From: Vitellaria paradoxa
Taxonomy: Eukaryota; Streptophyta; Magnoliopsida; Ericales; Sapotaceae
Direction of reading: 5' to 3'
Assembly: GCA_019916065.1 (NCBI GenBank)
Contig: CM034238.1
Location: 30,367,246 to 30,431,245 of the forward strand
DNA: 64,000 nt
The position numbers and the translations under genes are program-made. The notes under the pieces are model-generated. The model saw only the letters and a program-made list of their open reading frames with translations. It was not told where the DNA came from and did no database searches. Below, piece by piece: positions 20,018-32,540 of this stretch (its first letter is position 1; each line of letters begins with the position of its first letter).

Positions 20018-23000
20018 TAAAAGCTTTCTCTCGGGTATGGGTGGCTTCTCAAAAGATGGCTGAGATTTGACTGTTGGCAGCTCTAAAGACTCAAAAGTGG
20101 GCCTCCACTGATTCACTAACATCATTGATTCTTTCATTTCCTCACATTCTCCTCCACCAACATTTTCCAAGTCACAATCATCTAGGAAATCTACTTGGTC
20201 ACTGTTCACTAAAGCTCTCTCCAGTAGGTCATCTAAGTACTCTCTATCAAAGTGCTCTTGTATGACTATTTGAATCAAATCCACTTCTTCTATCTCCTCA
20301 TGGTCACTTGGCTGTTTGGTCACATTAAAGATGTTCTTTTCAATTGTCATGTTACCAAAAGACAACTTAATGACTCCAGTCCTACAATTTATCAAAGCAT
20401 TAGAAGTGGCCAAAAATGGTCGTCCTAGAATGACTGGGACAGCTGGTTGTGGACCTTGAATTGGTTGGGTATCAAGCACTATGAAGTCTACTGGGAAGAC
20501 AAAATGCTCCACTTGAATTAGGACATCCTCCACAATACCTCTAGGGACTTTGACTGACCTATCTGCTAATTGAAGTGTCACCCTAGTAGGTCTAAGCTCA
20601 CCTAATCCAAGTTGTTGGTACACAGAAAATGGCAAAAGATTAACACTTGCTCCCAAATCCAATAAAGCTCTATCTACCCTCTTTTCCCCAATGATGCATG
20701 CAATTGTAGGACACCCCGGATCTTTATATTTTGGAGGGGTTTTGAATTGCAAAATTGAGCTCACTTGTTCAGTTAAAAATGCCCTCTCTTTGACATTCAT
20801 TCTCCTTTTGACAGTGCACAAATCTTTCAAAAACTTTCCATAAGATGGATTTTGTTTAATGGCATCAAGCAAAGGAATGTTTATTCTGACTTGCTTGAAA
20901 AGTTCATAAATGTCAGAATTCAAATTCTCTTTCTTTCCTCTGTTCAATCTTTGAGGAAAAGGAATTTTTGGAATGAAATCAGGGCTGTCCAGCTGGTTTT
21001 CTTTTGAAATCTTCTCTTTTCCAGAAATTTTTTCACTCTTATCCAGCTGGTTTTTATCAAAATCCTTGGTTTTATTTTCAGAAAACTCAATTGCATTCTC
21101 AGAATTTACCTGATCTTGCTTCTGAATTTTGCTATTCTGCTCAAAATTGTTCAGCTGCTGTTTCTATGTAGCTTTTCCTATGCTGTCCAAATTTTGTTTC
21201 TGTTCATTTTCTGTCCTGTTGTGCAGATTTTGTTCAATTTGTTGCTGTTCCTCAATTTCTTGTCTACTATGCAGCTGCTGTTTTTGCTCTTTTAGCAGCT
21301 GCTTTTGCTGCAATTCAGCTTCTGTTTTGGTGAGCAGCTGTTGTTCAATTGCTTTGTTGCTGCTGCTGCTGTTGTGCTGAATTTCTTCCTCATCTTCCAA
21401 CATATTTTGCTCATTTGCCTCTTCAATTGGAATATAATCTGGTTTCAAGATCTGTTTCCCACTTCTCAATGTTGAAATAGCTTGCACATGTTCCAAATTC
21501 TCATTTGCACTTGAAGAAGATGATTCACTGAAGTGCACTTGCCCAGTGGGATTTGGTTTGGGCTGAGATGGAAGCTTTCCTGTTTCTCTCAAAGTTAAGG
21601 CTTGAGTGAGTTTTGACAATTGACTCCGAATGTCTTCCATAGCCCTATTAGTTTGATCTTGGAACTTTGAATTTTGGTTGTTGGTTCCAATTTGTCCTTG
21701 CATGAATTGTTGCAAGGTGTCTTCCAATGATCTTTTGTGAGGTGGCTGGTAAGAGTTTGTGTTCTGCTGAGGTTGATAAGGCTGGGAATGAAATGGTTGA
21801 GGTGGAAAAGGTTGTTGAGGTTGCTGCTGCTGCTGGTGTTGTGCCTCAGCTCTCCAGGATGTATTCGAATGGCCTCTATATCCAGCATTATAAGCATTCG
21901 AATATGGCTGATTTCCTGAAGCAAAGTTGTTCACCCCCTGGTTTGAGTTGTAATTTCTTGCAGCTGGTGGGGGATTTACTTGACCATAAAGAACTTCTTT
22001 AAAAGCTGGGAGTGTAGGACAATCATCTGTCTTGTGATCCGAGGTTTCACACAACACACAGTTAACTTCCTTTTTCTTCAATCCTTGCTTCTCTTGCTCC
22101 ATCAACTCCACTTTCCTTGACAATGCAGCCAATCGAGCACCAAGATCATCAGTGTCACTGAGATGAAACTTTCCTCTTGCACCTATGCTGTCAGAAAACT
22201 CAGAAAATGGAGAAACTACCTCCCATTGTTTAGTATTTTCAGCCAATGAATCAAAGAAATGCAAGGCTTCTTCAGCTGTCTTATCATAGAACTCACCATT
22301 GCACATTGTTGCAACCAGCATTTTCAAGTTTGGAGTTAATGCATTATGAAAGAAGTTAACAATTCTCCAAGACTCAAACCCATGATGTGGACATGCTTGC
22401 AACAATTCTCTAAACCTATCCCATGCATGTGCAAATGTTTCATTAGGCTTGCATATAAAATTCATGATTTGTTGTTGAAGTATTACTGTCCTATTGGCTG
22501 GAAAATACTTCTTCAAAAACTTTGTTTGCATGTCCCTCCAAGTTCCAATTGATCTAGGCTCCAATGAGTTCAACCACATCTTTGCTTTATCTTTCAATGA
22601 AAATGGAAACAACTTAAGCCTAACCATATCCTCATTTGTATTCCTATCCATGCAAGTCCCACAAACATCCTCAAATTCTTTCATATGCATGTAAGGATTT
22701 TCAGAATCCATTCCATGAAAGGTTGGCAAAAGCTGAATTGTTCCCGGTTTAAAATTGAAATTATGATGGCCAATGGGAAGAACAATGCATGAGGGAGTTG
22801 TTTGCCTAGCTGGATAAAGATATTCCCTAAGAGGTCTAAGAAGATTTTGATTGATTCCATCATTCTCTCCAAGTTCACTTCCTTTCGGTAAAACAGGTGG
22901 TGGTGGATCCATGTGCACAGATGATTCAGATGATGTGTAAGATGTAGCAAGTTCAATTAATTCAGCTAGAGATGATGGTGAATGCAAATCAGAATTTTTT

Positions 23001-23035
23001 CCAATAATTCGACCAGACCTTAACAACATGCACAA
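20018..23035 (-). pseudogene. Element B gag and protease (one nonsense codon)
   Basis: Starts MCMLLRSGR; open to a TAG at 21164-21166, then the same frame continues to the C insertion. Gag core about residues 98-245 (LLPTFHGMDSENP, LFPFSLKDKAKMWLNSL, WDRFRELLQACPHHG). CCHC knuckle at 326-339 (CVLCETSDHKTDDC). Gln/Pro-rich linker 398-435. A second LRSG motif at 523-526, then a Gln/Glu-rich coiled region. After the stop comes the retropepsin-like protease (LLDLGASVNLLP, LADRSVKVPRGIVEDVLIQV, VILGRPFLATSNALI). The frame is cut at the linker before RT by element C and resumes at 11859. The stop fits a C-to-T change in a glutamine codon. Confidence 0.93.
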
Positions 23036-23714
23036 AAATTCAGCTTCAAAATGACACCCACAAAACCTTAAAACTTCACAACTGAATCACCAATTCACAA
23101 AGAAAAATCAGAGCTCTTCCTCTAACAACTTGCAGCAGAATGTACAGCAACTCCATGCAAATTTTCAGCAAGTCAAACAATAATTCAAAGGTGAATTTCA
23201 GCCAATGAAATCAGATTTTTCAGAGACAAGATGCAGCAATTTGAATATTAGTTGCAACAGCTTCGAATCAGAAATTCAAAAAACAGATTGCAGACATCTG
23301 ATTCAACAACTTGGTTCAAAACTTAGCAGCAAAACAGATCAGAATTTCAGAGACAAACTCAGGCATTCAAATATCTCATGCAGCAGATTTGAATATCAAA
23401 CTTCCAGCAATCAAATTTCAGCAAAGAAAACCAATAACTCAGAAATTTAGATATTCAAAACAAAATAAAACAGTAACTCAGATTTTTTTCCTTTTTTTTT
23501 TTCAAAATCAGAAACTACAATTTAAACACTAAAAATTAAAAACTAAAGCCTATAAAAATGAAACTAGAGGTGGAAATAAAAATGGAACAAAATTACCCAA
23601 TGCTTTGAATAGCTTTGTTGTTGAAGATGGTGGTGAGTAATGCTGCCAATCCTTGCTCCAAGAGTTCAAAACACCATTACTTGTCAAAGATCCCCGGCAA
23701 CGGCGCCAAAATTG
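23036..23714 (-). other. Element B leader with tRNA-Asp primer site
   Basis: Untranslated leader of about 650 bp. The primer site lies at 23691-23708: the plus strand reads TCCCCGGCAACGGCGCCA, identical to the tRNA-Asp 3' end, six bases from the 5' LTR. The leader is A/C-rich with repeated TTCAGCAA and AACTCAGA phrases and has no credible ORF. Confidence 0.85.
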
Positions 23715-25244
23715 TGCTTGTTTTTGCTTAATTACCTTACTCTCAAATGTAAATAAAGATGCAAATTCAGCTTTCAAAGGTGTTGAGTAAGGAAAATCAA
23801 GACAAACTCCCCCAAGTGCAAGGTTTCATTGTAGCATAATTAACTGGTGAGAACCAGGTCATATCCACAGGGATCTAGGGAGCAAAATCATGTTTGAATC
23901 AAATGGATTAAAGAGGCAAAACATGGCTCACATGAATGGTAAACATAATTGAAAATCTGGTTTGGAATTTTTGATGATTTGGAAATGGATTTTGAAATGA
24001 AAACTAAACTTAACTAAAACTTGATATTAAAAAGATGGGCAAGGCAATTCCAATGCCTATCCAAATCAATCTCAAAATACCAAGAGTGAATAGATCATCA
24101 ATTTTAGTTGCTCTAATGTTTGGAGAAAACTAATTTCAAATGATACAAGCCATGGATCAAACAAGTGATGTGCATAAGCTATCATGAAGACTATAGAAGA
24201 TCTAACTCTAGCAACTCCCATACATATTTGCAATAAGAGTTCTGAATTAAGCAACTTCTATGAACTCATTGATAGAATATGTAAACAAGTGTTAATCGGA
24301 CATTGAACCATTGATTTCGAAAGTAACGAGATACAACTAAAATTGATAACCAAAGAACTCAAAATTAATCCATTAAGAACGGCATCTTGGAAATCATTGG
24401 ATAGGTCATTATCCTTGCCTTAGCCCAAGAAGAACTAGCCGATCATCTTAAGAAAATGAAGAACAAAAATGAAGAACAGAGACATGACTTTCAAAGCTGA
24501 AAAATGTAATTCTCACTTTAACTCCAATTGAAATCTAATTACAAGAATGAAATTATAATGTGCTGTAGAATTCAAATCTAATTACAATAATCTGAAAATG
24601 AAAATCAAATTTGAAAACAAAAATTGCAGAATCCCCAAAAACCAGAGAATGAAGAAGGAAGAAGATGAAGTTCCTCTTTCGCTACCCTCGCTGCTCTCCT
24701 TCTCTTTCCTCTCGCTTCTCTCTCCTCTAACCGAATGTTCTGTCCTCTCGTGGGTGTGGGTCGTGTGATGCCATCATTCCCCAGTCTTTCTCTCTCCTCC
24801 AGATTGCATCCCCCCCCGAATCTGTAAAATCACGTGGAGTCTGTTTTCTGCCAACGGTCCTAGTATTCGAATACTGCTTGGCTGTATTCGAATATGCATT
24901 TCCTCCAGAAATTCTCTGAACTCTTTTTGACAGCATTCAAATGCTTTGGCACTATATTCGAATGTTCTCCTCCTTCCAGAATTCAACTTGTTCAGCAACT
25001 GGAAATTATTTTTCTGCTCCCATGACTTTACTCAACAAATCCATTTCAACAGATGTGCTTCAGCATCTCCTTCTTTGCATTCTTAATTTAGCTCAAATTG
25101 CTTCTCTTTATGGCACAATTCAACACATGTTCCATATTCTAAAGATGTGGATAAATTCTGCACAAAACACCTGTCTTATATCAATTATGTCATGTATAAA
25201 AGTGTATTTAAGTGAACAAATGTGTAACAACTCAAGCCCAATCA
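23715..25244 (-). repeat. Element B 5' LTR
   Basis: 1,530 bp, collinear with 3141-4673. TATTCGAATA pair at 24864-24873 and 24885-24894. Followed by the ATAGG duplication at 25245-25249. Confidence 0.95.
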
Positions 25245-25249
25245 ATAGG

Positions 25250-25893
25250 CTCAAAAGCTCACCATTGGGGGTATAAGTCTCCACCTAGTCCAAGAATGCT
25301 CAATTAACCAATGTTAAACAAAATCTACTCTTAAGCACATAAGCTTTTTTCCATGATAGTCACGAAAATGCACAAGGCCATAACACACTCAACTTGAATT
25401 AAGTTTCCTATTAATGCTTGAACAAAATTCACTTATCACTATCTCACTCAATTCCACAATCAACCAAACCAAAAAAAAGGGATGGCATGTAGGTACAAAT
25501 GTGCTAAATTCATGTATTTAAGGTTAAAGATGCTCAAAAATTTTAAAATTTTCAATTTTTGCATAAAGTTCATCATGCGAACCCTACCCCCCAACTTAAA
25601 ATTCACATTGTCCTCAATGTGAGAACCATGATGCAAATGTGGGTCTGTAGTGTGCAATAGTGAGCATGATGATGAGCATGAAACAATAACCACAAAGAAC
25701 ATAAATAAGAACAAAGCACACAGTAAACCAAGTATGTACCCATCATTCAAGTCACTGAAAGTGGCAACTAATACGCCCCCCCAACTTAAGTACAAGTGAC
25801 TCATAATATAAATGCAATAGAGGAAAAACTAATATTAATATAAGCAGAATAAAAAGTAACTGAATAACATACAATAAATAGTAGGGTTGAGAA
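25250..25893 (-). other. Element A 3' region, distal part, with two purine tracts
   Basis: Continues the region at 1817-3135 across the B insertion. It holds purine tract 1 (25776-25788) and purine tract 2 (25586-25598) with hairpin CATTGAGGACAATG (25606-25619), read on the minus strand. Between them lies the A counterpart of the small hydrophobic ORF of C. Confidence 0.8.
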
Positions 25894-26436
25894 TTACCTT
25901 AAGTTGGCCTCAAATGTAGCTAAAGCATGACGAAAATCAAAAAGGGATTGCAAAGAAATGCCAAAATCATCCTGGTCTGATTCATTAGCAGTGTCAGCAC
26001 TCTTAGTTCTAATCTCACTGTTAACACTCGAACCCTCAAGGATTTCCAATGGAGGTATATCCTGATATCCCATATTAGATCCAAAGTCAATATCTGTGTC
26101 TGTATCGTAAGTGGGTGCATCAGGCCAATCAATGGAGATTGTGATTTCGGTCCACTCCATGTCTAAAAGAAGGTGAAGGTCGACCTCATCCCACCATTGT
26201 CCCTCAAGAAGTTGGTCAGGGTTTATATGAACAAAGGGGGGAAATATAAGTGGCAATGGCAATGAGTTATTCTCAACAAAACACTCGTTTGGCCATGAGT
26301 CCAAGTCACTCTCCGAATGGTCAGAATCACTCTCCTCGCGGTATATATAAGGTAAACTCTCCCACTTACGTTTCCTTCCAATTAATATGTTAACGTTTAA
26401 CACTGGATTATTAACATCAGAAGTAGGACCAGTCAT
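25894..26436 (-). CDS. Unrecognised 180-aa acidic ORF of element A
   Basis: Open from MTGPTSDVNN to ATFEANLR between the third ORF and the purine tracts. Strongly acidic (EESDSDHSESDLDSWP; DTDTDIDF), with one basic patch (GRKRKWES) and several tryptophans. I see no match in B, C or D and recognise no family. It is the only substantial unbroken frame in an element whose gag, pol and third ORF all carry stops or shifts. It may be a captured or additional accessory ORF, or may have stayed open by chance. Confidence 0.45.
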   Translation of the reverse strand: MTGPTSDVNNPVLNVNILIGRKRKWESLPYIYREESDSDHSESDLDSWPNECFVENNSLPLPLIFPPFVHINPDQLLEGQWWDEVDLHLLLDMEWTEITISIDWPDAPTYDTDTDIDFGSNMGYQDIPPLEILEGSSVNSEIRTKSADTANESDQDDFGISLQSLFDFRHALATFEANLR

Positions 26437-26714
26437 GACGGACCTGTGCTTTCAGAAAAGATAAGACAAGATATTTAAGAACAGAAATGATAATGCCAAC
26501 AACCAGAAGGTAATAATCATAAGCAAGGAAGATCAAAAGAAATAACTAAACAAAAGTAAACAGTGCAAATAACAAGTCATAAATAGTCCGAATCCCAAAA
26601 AATAAAAAGTACAACTTTTAAAATTTTAGGAATAATAAATCACACAGAGAATACCGAATCCTAAACTTCTAAAAAGAAAAATAAAACAAAAAGAAAGAAA
26701 AACAAATCATCCCA

Positions 26715-27805
26715 TCACTGAGGAGCCGGAGGTGGAAAAGAGTCCCTAATATGATCTAAGATACTCTAGAGAAGGTGTCCTTGAGTCTGTTGGGACTGAG
26801 TGATATGCAACAGAAACTGATGATCCTCTTCTTGGTTCTGCTCTATAAGGCTGATGCGCTTAGCCAGTGCACCAATTTGCTCTGCCAATTCTGCATTAGT
26901 AACGTCCTGATCATCATCTGAATCCTCCAAAACTTATGATGGTCCACCCTCCACTGGGTCTTTAGTTTTCCTTTTCTTGTTTAGTATACCTCGGGATTTA
27001 GCGTAGGATGTAATGTTGAAGGGTTGCAATCCCAAGGCAATGGGCAAGTCGTCTGCAATTTGAGCTCCCTTTCTCCTGAAAATATCAGTTAGAGCACCTC
27101 CAAATGGTAGAGTAGTTAAAGATCTCGAATGCTCACAAGCATAAGCCAATTGGTGCCATAAGTAAGAAGGCAAATCCAATGTTATTCCTGTCCCAATGGC
27201 ATATATCAGGCGAGCTCGAAGGGCAGTGCAATCGAAATTCCTATTCTGAGGCATCAGGTTGGTACAAGAGAACATATGTAGGGCTAGTATTTATCTTTTA
27301 GTACCGAAGCTGGTTTCCTATACTCCCCTACCCAGTCCTGTCCTTCTGATAATATTTCTGAAATTACGATAGGGAAAGGTGGGGTACCCTTAGCTAGATA
27401 TGTGAACTCAAGATTTTGCACGCGAGGAAATTGAAACACTTGAGCGAAATCATCTGGTGTTACTATAACTTCAACCCCTCGGACCCAGCTTATAAGGCGC
27501 TCTCTACCTCGTCTCCGGATAATGGAACCTTCTTTGAAGTTGGCAAATAATTCTCTAACTAAATCTGTCACACAGTAAGCATTGAATTTGGCGATGCGGA
27601 GCCATTGTCGCCCTTCGAAATTCTATTCCAACAAGAATTCCTTCCTTCTAAATTGGTCAATTTCCCAGTATCGCTCAATGACAACAGGTTTGTGGGCCCA
27701 AATATCATCGTAACTACACTCAAATTCAGCCTTCCAGAATCGGGTTCTATCAAAAGAAGGAGCTCCAAGTTTCCTGTTAGCACTATGTTTAACCCGTGGA
27801 GCCAT
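26715..27805 (-). pseudogene. Third ORF of element A, broken
   Basis: Homologue of the B third ORF. Starts MAPRVKHSANRKL; stop at 27623-27625, then the same frame reads on (LVRELFANFKEGS, WVRGVEVIVTPDDFAQVFQF) to a stop at 27284-27286. A shift leads to LRARLIYAIGTGITLDLPSYLW and LPFGGALTDIFRRKGA, ending at 26934-26939, then a further in-frame part with a C-terminal coiled coil (AELAEQIGALAKRISLIEQN) to the final stop at 26715. The coiled-coil tail and the LPFGG motif are shared with B. No longer able to make the full protein. Confidence 0.8.
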
Positions 27806-28716
27806 GAGAGCTACAAACCATCACAAATAAGTATTGAATTAACCAATCAAGCCTATGTCCACACAAATTCAGTGGCCCCAATCTAATTGCAATATGAAAA
27901 TTCAAATCATGGTGGAAATGCCATTTGATGCAAAGATACACGATTGTGCACATCTACCATGAGTGGGTTCACTTAATCATTTAGGTGGCCATACAATATC
28001 CACCTAAAATGGGGTCCCTTGATCAACATAAAAATTTGAACACAAAATGAACAAATAAGATTTCTATACCAAGATTAAGCAAAATTCAATATCCAAAGCA
28101 AACTATTTGGACCCATAGTGCAACCCACGGCAAAGGGAGTATAAGCATATGAAACACTTCACACCCAAGGCAAAATTTTGATTTCCCCATGGTTTTGAAC
28201 TCCATAAAGGAAGAAAACACAACCCTTGAAGCTTGTTAGCCTCGGGTTGAAGAAGTATGAAGGAATCGTGATCTAGGGCTTGAAAGGGAGTAAAGAACTT
28301 ACCTTAAATTGAGTAAATCGGAGGATGGAGATGAATTCCCCACCAAATGGGACTCGGATACATTAAAGCTTGCAGAAACCTGTGACAATGGAGAAGGGAT
28401 TTGAGAGGAGAAGAACTTGTGAGAGATGAATAAAAGAAGTGAGCTATCAAAATGGGAAATAAGAACCCGCAGGGTCTGGACCATTTGCGGCCGATCCGAA
28501 CCACAGAATGGTCTCGGTTCAGTGTGAATTCCAGCAACTGACTGTGGTCCCGACCGTGGATAGGGGGTCCAGACCACAGAAAGGTCATTACCCCTCTGTT
28601 TGCTCTGCTCTTCTAAAAATGAAAACGGGTCTAACCTAACAATTAATATTCTAAACTAATGAAAAGTTAAATCTATCCTAAGCCTAAGTATGGTACAACA
28701 AACTACTCATTCCAGA
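27806..28716 (-). promoter_or_regulatory. Element A spacer between integrase and third ORF, with LTR-like palindromes
   Basis: No gene. Two copies of an LTR-type sequence, at 28541-28582 and about 28470-28508. The first resembles the LTR segment 1468-1510 over about 43 bp (roughly 80% by eye): both carry ACTGTGGT, GACCGTG, GGTCC(A/G)GACCACAGAA. It lies upstream of the third ORF, as the matching clusters do in B and D. Confidence 0.65.
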
Positions 28717-30544
28717 TTACTCATAAGATGGGGGATCCAAAAGATCCCGTGTCTCAACCAAACTAGTAAAATTCTCCAAATAGAGCTTTAGCCTATGGCC
28801 ATTGACTTTAAAATGACTCCCATTGCTCGGGTTTTCTATCTCAATAGCTCCATGGGCTGTTACATGAGTGACAATGAAAGGTCCCAACCATTTAGATTGC
28901 AATTTGCCCGGAAATAGGTGAAGTCGTGAGCGATAAAGTAATACCTTTTGACCCTTATGAAATGAACGTTGTGCAATATGCCGATCATATATTTTCTTTA
29001 TCTTTTCCTTGGAGATTAATGCATTCTCATATGTATCGTTCCGTAGCTCCTCTATTTCTACAATCTACAGTTACAGTGTAGCCCAGCCTCATCAAGATCA
29101 AGGTTAAATTTCTTAATTGCCCAATAAGCTTTGTGTTCCAATTCCACGGGCAAATGGCAAGGCTTACCATAAACTAATCTACACGGTGACATCCACAGGG
29201 TAGTTTTATATGCAGTGCGATATGCCCAGAGAGAATCAATTAACCTCAGTGACCAATCCTTACGATTTGGATTAACAGTCTTTTCTAAAATTTGCATGAT
29301 TTCCCTATTTGCAGGCTCTACTTGGCCACTTGTTTGGGGATGATATGCAGTACTTACTTTATGTACTACCCCATATCTATGTAGTAAATTTCCTACTGGC
29401 TGGTTGCAGAAATGTTTACCTCCATCGCTAATAACTGCTCGTGGTACCCCGAAACGTGAGAATATGTTTTCATGAAGGAATTTGAGCACAACTTTATGAT
29501 CATTTGTTCTTGTGGCAATTGTTTCCACCCATTTGGAGACATAATTAACCCCAACTAATATAAATTCATACCCAAATGAAATTGGGAAGGGGCCCATGGA
29601 ATCTATTCCCCAACAATCAAAGATTTCTAAAACAATAATGGGGGATAGAGGCATCATGTTCCTACGTGTTAAACTGCCCAAGTGCTGGCATCTATCACAT
29701 GTAGTGCAAAAATGATGCACATCTTTAAAAGCGTGGGCCAATAGAATCCACATTGAAGAATTTTAGCGGCCGTTTTGTTAGTGAAAAAATGGCCTCCACA
29801 CGCTTGAGAGTGACAGAAATCGATTATGCTTGAAACTTCCCACTCCGGGATACAACGGCGTATCACTTGATCAGGGCAATATTTAAATAAATATGGATTA
29901 TCCCAAAAGAAAACACATACTTTTCTAAGGAATTTCTTCCTATCCTTATAGTTCCATTCTTCCGGGAGTTGCCCTATCACTAGATAGTTAGCAATATCAG
30001 CATACCAAGGAGGATTGGATGCTGTTATCGCTTCTACGTTAAACAATTGTTCATCGGAAAAGCTGTCGTTTATTTGAGTTTCATCCTGTGAATAAACTTT
30101 CACTGGCAAACATGACAGATGATCTCCTACAACATTTTCAACACCTTTCTTATCTCTAATTTCAAGGTCAAACTCTTGCAACAGCAATATCCATCGAATT
30201 AATCGTGGTTTAGACTCTTGCTTGGTCAACGAGTATTTAAGCACTGAATGATCAGTGAAGACGATCACTGATGAACAAATGAGATAAGGTCAAAATTTCT
30301 CAAGGGTGAAAACAACTGCTAGCAATTCCTTTTCAGTTGTTGTATAATTTCTCTGTGCATCGTTTAAGGTTTTACTAGCATAATAAATAACATGCACCTT
30401 TTTGTCCCTCATCTGCCCTAAAACGGCTCCTATAGCATGATCACTTCCATCACACATCAGTTCAAAGGGAAGTGACCAGTCAAGAGGTTGAAGGATAGGT
30501 GCTGAGGTTAAACAACCCTTGAGTTTGTTGAAGGACTTTTGACA
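28717..30544 (-). pseudogene. Element A pol, RNase H and integrase, broken
   Basis: RNase [14 protein letters not shown] and [15 protein letters not shown] (29669-30268); integrase zinc finger [10 protein letters not shown] ... frame change ... [13 protein letters not shown] (about 29660-29830); core [18 protein letters not shown] and EPANREIMQ (29058-29700); C-terminal domain [19 protein letters not shown] (28717-28902). The stop at about 30545 lies between RT and RNase H. Catalytic D, D, E are recognisable, but frames are shifted at least twice. Confidence 0.88.
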
Positions 30545-31600
30545 CTAGGGAGTCCATTCAAATGGAGTATCTTGCATCAATAATTGACACAAGGGTTTAG
30601 AAATTTCATTAAAAGATTGAATGAACCTTCTGTAGAACCTAGCGTGCCCTAAGAATGACCTAATATCCCTTACAGATTGAGAAGTGGGTAGTTTTTGAAT
30701 CAACTTGACTTTGGCTTGATCTACTCGCATGCCTTCTTGAGATACAATGTGTCCTAATACGATTCCTTGGGTGACCATAAAATGGCACTTCTCCCAATTT
30801 AACACTAGGTTCTTTTCCTCACATCGTGCCAAAACTAACTCAAGATTCTTTAGACACTGCTCAAACGAGTCTCCATACACAGAGAAATCATCCATGAATA
30901 CCTCGACTATTTCTTCTACCATTTCACTAAAGATAGTCATCATGCAGCGCTGAAAAGTAGTTGGAGCATTGCATAAGCCAAAAGAAATTCTTTTATATGC
31001 GAAGGTACCAAAAGGACAAGTAAAAGTGGTTTTAGCTTGGTCCTCTAAGGCTACCTCTGTTTGATTATATCCGGAATAGCCATCTAAAAAGCAATAGTAA
31101 GCATGGCCAGCTACTCTTTCTAGAACTTGGTCTAAAAAAGGAAGACGAAAGTGATCCTTTCGTGTAATTGCATTAAGTTTCCTATGGTTGATACACACTC
31201 GCCAACCGGTTTGTATTTGAGTTGGAACCAACTCATTTTTCTCATTCCGAATCACTGTAACACCTGATTTCTTAGGAACTACCTGCGTAGGGCTTACCCA
31301 TTTAGAATCGGCGATAGGATAAATTATCCCTACATCAAGTAGCTTCAACACTTTAGCTCTTACCACTTCTTTCATGTTTGGATTGAGTCGTCGTTGCATC
31401 TGACGTACTGGTTTGGCTTCCTCTTCTAGATAAATACGATGTGTGCAAAGGAGAGGACTTATACCTGTCAGATCAGCTACTGACCATCCTAGAGCTTTCT
31501 TATAATTTTTTAGAAGTTGAACTAACATTTGCTCTTGATGAATAGTCAATTTTGAAGAAATGACTACAGGATATGTCTCTTCCTCACCTAGAAAAAACAT
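30545..31600 (-). pseudogene. Element A reverse transcriptase fragment
   Basis: 351 residues: KWVSPTQVVPKKSG, FLDGYSGYNQ, catalytic FMDDFSVYG, NWEKCHFMVTQGIVLGHIVS and IRSFLGHARFYRRFI. Ends at a TAG in a position where homologues have glutamine (C-to-T type). Close to the D polymerase, more distant from B. Confidence 0.9.
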
Positions 31601-32540
31601 ATTTCAAATTGTGAGGTAACGGTTTTCTGTTAGGGCTAGGAGCTTTCACTTCTGAGGACTCTACTTTATTTAAAAGAGGTCCCAAACTCTCAAAAGTCGG
31701 ATTCCACTTACTTATAGACATGATTAGGCACATTTCCAACCAATCAACTATAGTACCTAGCTCTTGGTTTGATATCATTGGGTATGAATTCTCCTCGCTA
31801 AGGCGAATAGTTTTCTTTAAAGGATCCTCAATAAATTCACGATCTACATAATCCTGAACTATGGATTCTACTAAATCCACTTCTTGTATATCAAGCACCT
31901 CTTTTGGTCATTTGGTAACATGAAAGATATTCGTTTCAAACTCAATGTTACCAAAAGGTATTTTCATGGATCCATTCCTACAATTAATCAAAGCATTCGA
32001 AGTTGCTAAGAATGGTCATCCTAGAATTACTGGTGTCTGATCAGGTGCAGATAAACTGGTAAGTGGTTGAGTATCTAGGATTATGAAATCCACTGGAAAG
32101 TAAAAATTTTCCACTTGTACCAGTACATCTTCAATTATACCTCGTGGGACTTTAATTGATCTATCTGCAAGTTGCAAAGTCACACGGGTAGACTTCAACT
32201 CACCTAAGCCTAATTGCTTGTACACTGAGTAAGGGAGCAAATTCACACTCGCTCCTAAGTCAAGCAGTGCTCTACTAATATAATACTTCCCTATATAACA
32301 AGATATCGTAGAACATCCAGGGTCTTTATATTTGGGGGGAGTACGACATTATACTATAGCACTTGCTTGCTCAGTGAGGAATGCTTTTTTCTTTGACATT
32401 TAAGCCCTTTTTTACAGTGCATAATTCTTTGAGGAATTTGGCATAAGAAGAGAATTGCTTAATTGCATCAAGGAGAGGTATATTAATTTTCACTTATTTG
32501 AACATCTTTAGCAATTCAGCTGCTTAGGCTTCCTTCCTAA
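31584..32540 (-). pseudogene. Element A protease region, broken
   Basis: Retropepsin part NLLPYSVYKQLGLGELKSTRVTLQLADRSIK (split here: NLLPYSVYKQLG, LADRSIKVPRGIIEDVLVQV) at 32016-32246, then IQEVDLVESIVQDYVDREFIEDPL (31584-31898) leading to RT. The active-site segment upstream and the flanks contain several stops (for example near 31908 and 32345). Confidence 0.8.

Larger units (their letters stand above)
3141..25244 (-). mobile_element. Element B: Athila-type LTR retrotransposon, interrupted by element C
   Basis: LTRs at 3141-4673 (1,533 bp) and 23715-25244 (1,530 bp), flanked by the perfect 5-bp duplication ATAGG at 3136-3140 and 25245-25249. Without C the element is about 13.95 kb. From the 5' LTR leftward: tRNA-Asp primer site, gag-protease (20018-23035), element C, RT-RNase H-integrase (8973-11859), third ORF (6435-7799), 3' region, polypurine tract. 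The coding frame is one open frame except for three nonsense codons and the C insertion, so B was functional recently. The LTR pair differs by roughly 1% by eye. Confidence 0.96.

Noticed and set aside
21129..21380. Cys/Ser-rich 83-aa ORF on the plus strand
   Set aside because: Shadow of CAG-rich glutamine codons in B gag on the opposite strand.
27605..27886. 93-aa plus-strand ORF
   Set aside because: Antisense to the A third ORF, no independent support.
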